This document shows, one piece after another, positions 13,722 to 14,213 of a stretch of DNA of 14,213 nucleotides. How positions within the stretch are numbered: position 1 is the first letter of the stretch; each line of letters begins with the position of its first letter. The notes beneath the pieces are model-generated. The model searched no databases and was not told the DNA's origin. It saw only the letters and a list, made by a program, of their open reading frames with translations. The position numbers and the translations under genes are program-made. Source of the stretch: JACDDK01 sp038198445 (GTDB lineage: Bacteria; Actinomycetota; Rubrobacteria; Rubrobacterales; Rubrobacteraceae); contig JBBPZZ010000129.1 in the NCBI GenBank assembly GCA_038198445.1, positions 1 through 14,213 of the forward strand, read 5' to 3'.

Positions 13722-14213
13722 CTAAGTCCGGTCGCCATCGGATGTCTTTTGGGCCGGTTCCCCGATGGGAACGCCGTTTTGCAACACGAGATGGACTCGC
13801 TCGGGGTTGAGGAAAATAGTTGGATCGGAGAGAGGGTCTCCGTCGAGGATCAGGAGGTCGGCCACGGCTCCGGGCCTGACCTCCCCGACTTCCGACAGAC
13901 CAAGCGCCGTGGCGGAGCCCGAGGTGGCGGCGACGATTCCCTCCATGGGGGTGAGCCCGCCATCTATCATCCTGACGAGCTCGCGAGCGTTCTGTCCCAG
14001 AGGGTAGGAGTCGAAGCCCATCGCGATCCTGACCCCCGCGGTCTTCGCGGCGGCGAGCGTGCGGTAGGCCTCCTCGCGCTGGCGTTCGGCCTGCTCGACC
14101 AGCGCGCACGGATATTTCTCGGCGTGGTCCTCGGAGACGTCGTGGAAGGTGGAGAGGGTCGGCACGAGCGTCTGGCCGTTCTCGACCATCGTCTCCAGTA
14201 GTTCCGGCGCGCG
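13722..14213 (-). CDS. Amidohydrolase family protein (imidazolonepropionase-like), C-terminal part
   Basis: The frame is open to the right edge, so only the last ~163 residues are visible. They form the end of an amidohydrolase TIM barrel and the small beta domain. GVRIAMGFDSYP supplies the late metal-binding or catalytic Asp. LTPMEGIVAATSGSATALGL and GAVADLLILDGDPLSDP are typical of imidazolonepropionase-like and Xaa-Pro-dipeptidase-like amidohydrolases. The usual 'HG.NA.EL' is PLGQNARELV here, so the His is missing. The start lies outside the window, so the full metal set cannot be judged. It precedes glpK in the same direction by 192 bases and may be unrelated to glycerol use. Substrate unknown. 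Confidence 0.88.
   Translation of the reverse strand, partial: RAPELLETMVENGQTLVPTLSTFHDVSEDHAEKYPCALVEQAERQREEAYRTLAAAKTAGVRIAMGFDSYPLGQNARELVRMIDGGLTPMEGIVAATSGSATALGLSEVGEVRPGAVADLLILDGDPLSDPTIFLNPERVHLVLQNGVPIGEPAQKTSDGDRT

Noticed and set aside
11814..14201. A nearly 800-codon open frame on the plus strand, antisense to dhaK, glpK and the amidohydrolase.
   Set aside because: It is a codon-bias shadow of GC-rich genes on the other strand. Its translation shows no domain, and the minus-strand genes have unmistakable family motifs.

Overview
The window is GC-rich, densely coded bacterial DNA with strong AGGAGG-type ribosome binding sites, frequent GTG/TTG starts and short intergenic gaps. 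Protein style (Gram-positive GlpK/DhaK, class I aldolase, cyclase-family hydrolase) suggests a high-GC actinomycete-like bacterium, possibly Rubrobacter or a relative. That assignment is an impression from the sequences, not a search result. No rRNA, tRNA, CRISPR array or intact insertion sequence was seen.

Left block (1-4959, all minus strand). Read in the direction of transcription it holds a small membrane protein built from two tandem repeats (4959-4018), a cyclase-family metal hydrolase (3962-3009), a zinc-dependent medium-chain dehydrogenase (2763-1726), an acetamidase/formamidase-family enzyme (1681-734), and the N-terminal part of a HAD-IIB phosphatase that runs off the left edge. The order transporter-like protein, ring- or amide-opening hydrolase, dehydrogenase, amidase looks like a catabolic route for an amide-containing or cyclic compound. 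The substrate cannot be read from the sequence.

Middle (4960-5753). A gene-poor divergent region carries the frameshifted remnant of a DDE transposase.

Right-pointing block (5754-10774). A GlpF-type aquaglyceroporin ends at a strong hairpin. A tight set then follows: a 3-hydroxyacyl-CoA-dehydrogenase-fold oxidoreductase, a class I aldolase of the DeoC/FbaB/LsrF type, a D-2-hydroxyacid dehydrogenase and a PfkB-family kinase. It reads like oxidation, phosphorylation and aldol cleavage of a small polyol or sugar acid, and matches no textbook operon that I recognise.

Right block (10949-14213, minus strand). A partial amidohydrolase enters from the right edge, followed by glycerol kinase (glpK) and a DhaK dihydroxyacetone-kinase subunit with no DhaL or DhaM partner beside it. 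glpK and dhaK are separated by a perfect GC-rich hairpin, and dhaK converges on the PfkB kinase across a bidirectional terminator. Together the GlpF channel, GlpK, DhaK and the oxidoreductase/aldolase/kinase set make this a C3/polyol utilisation locus.
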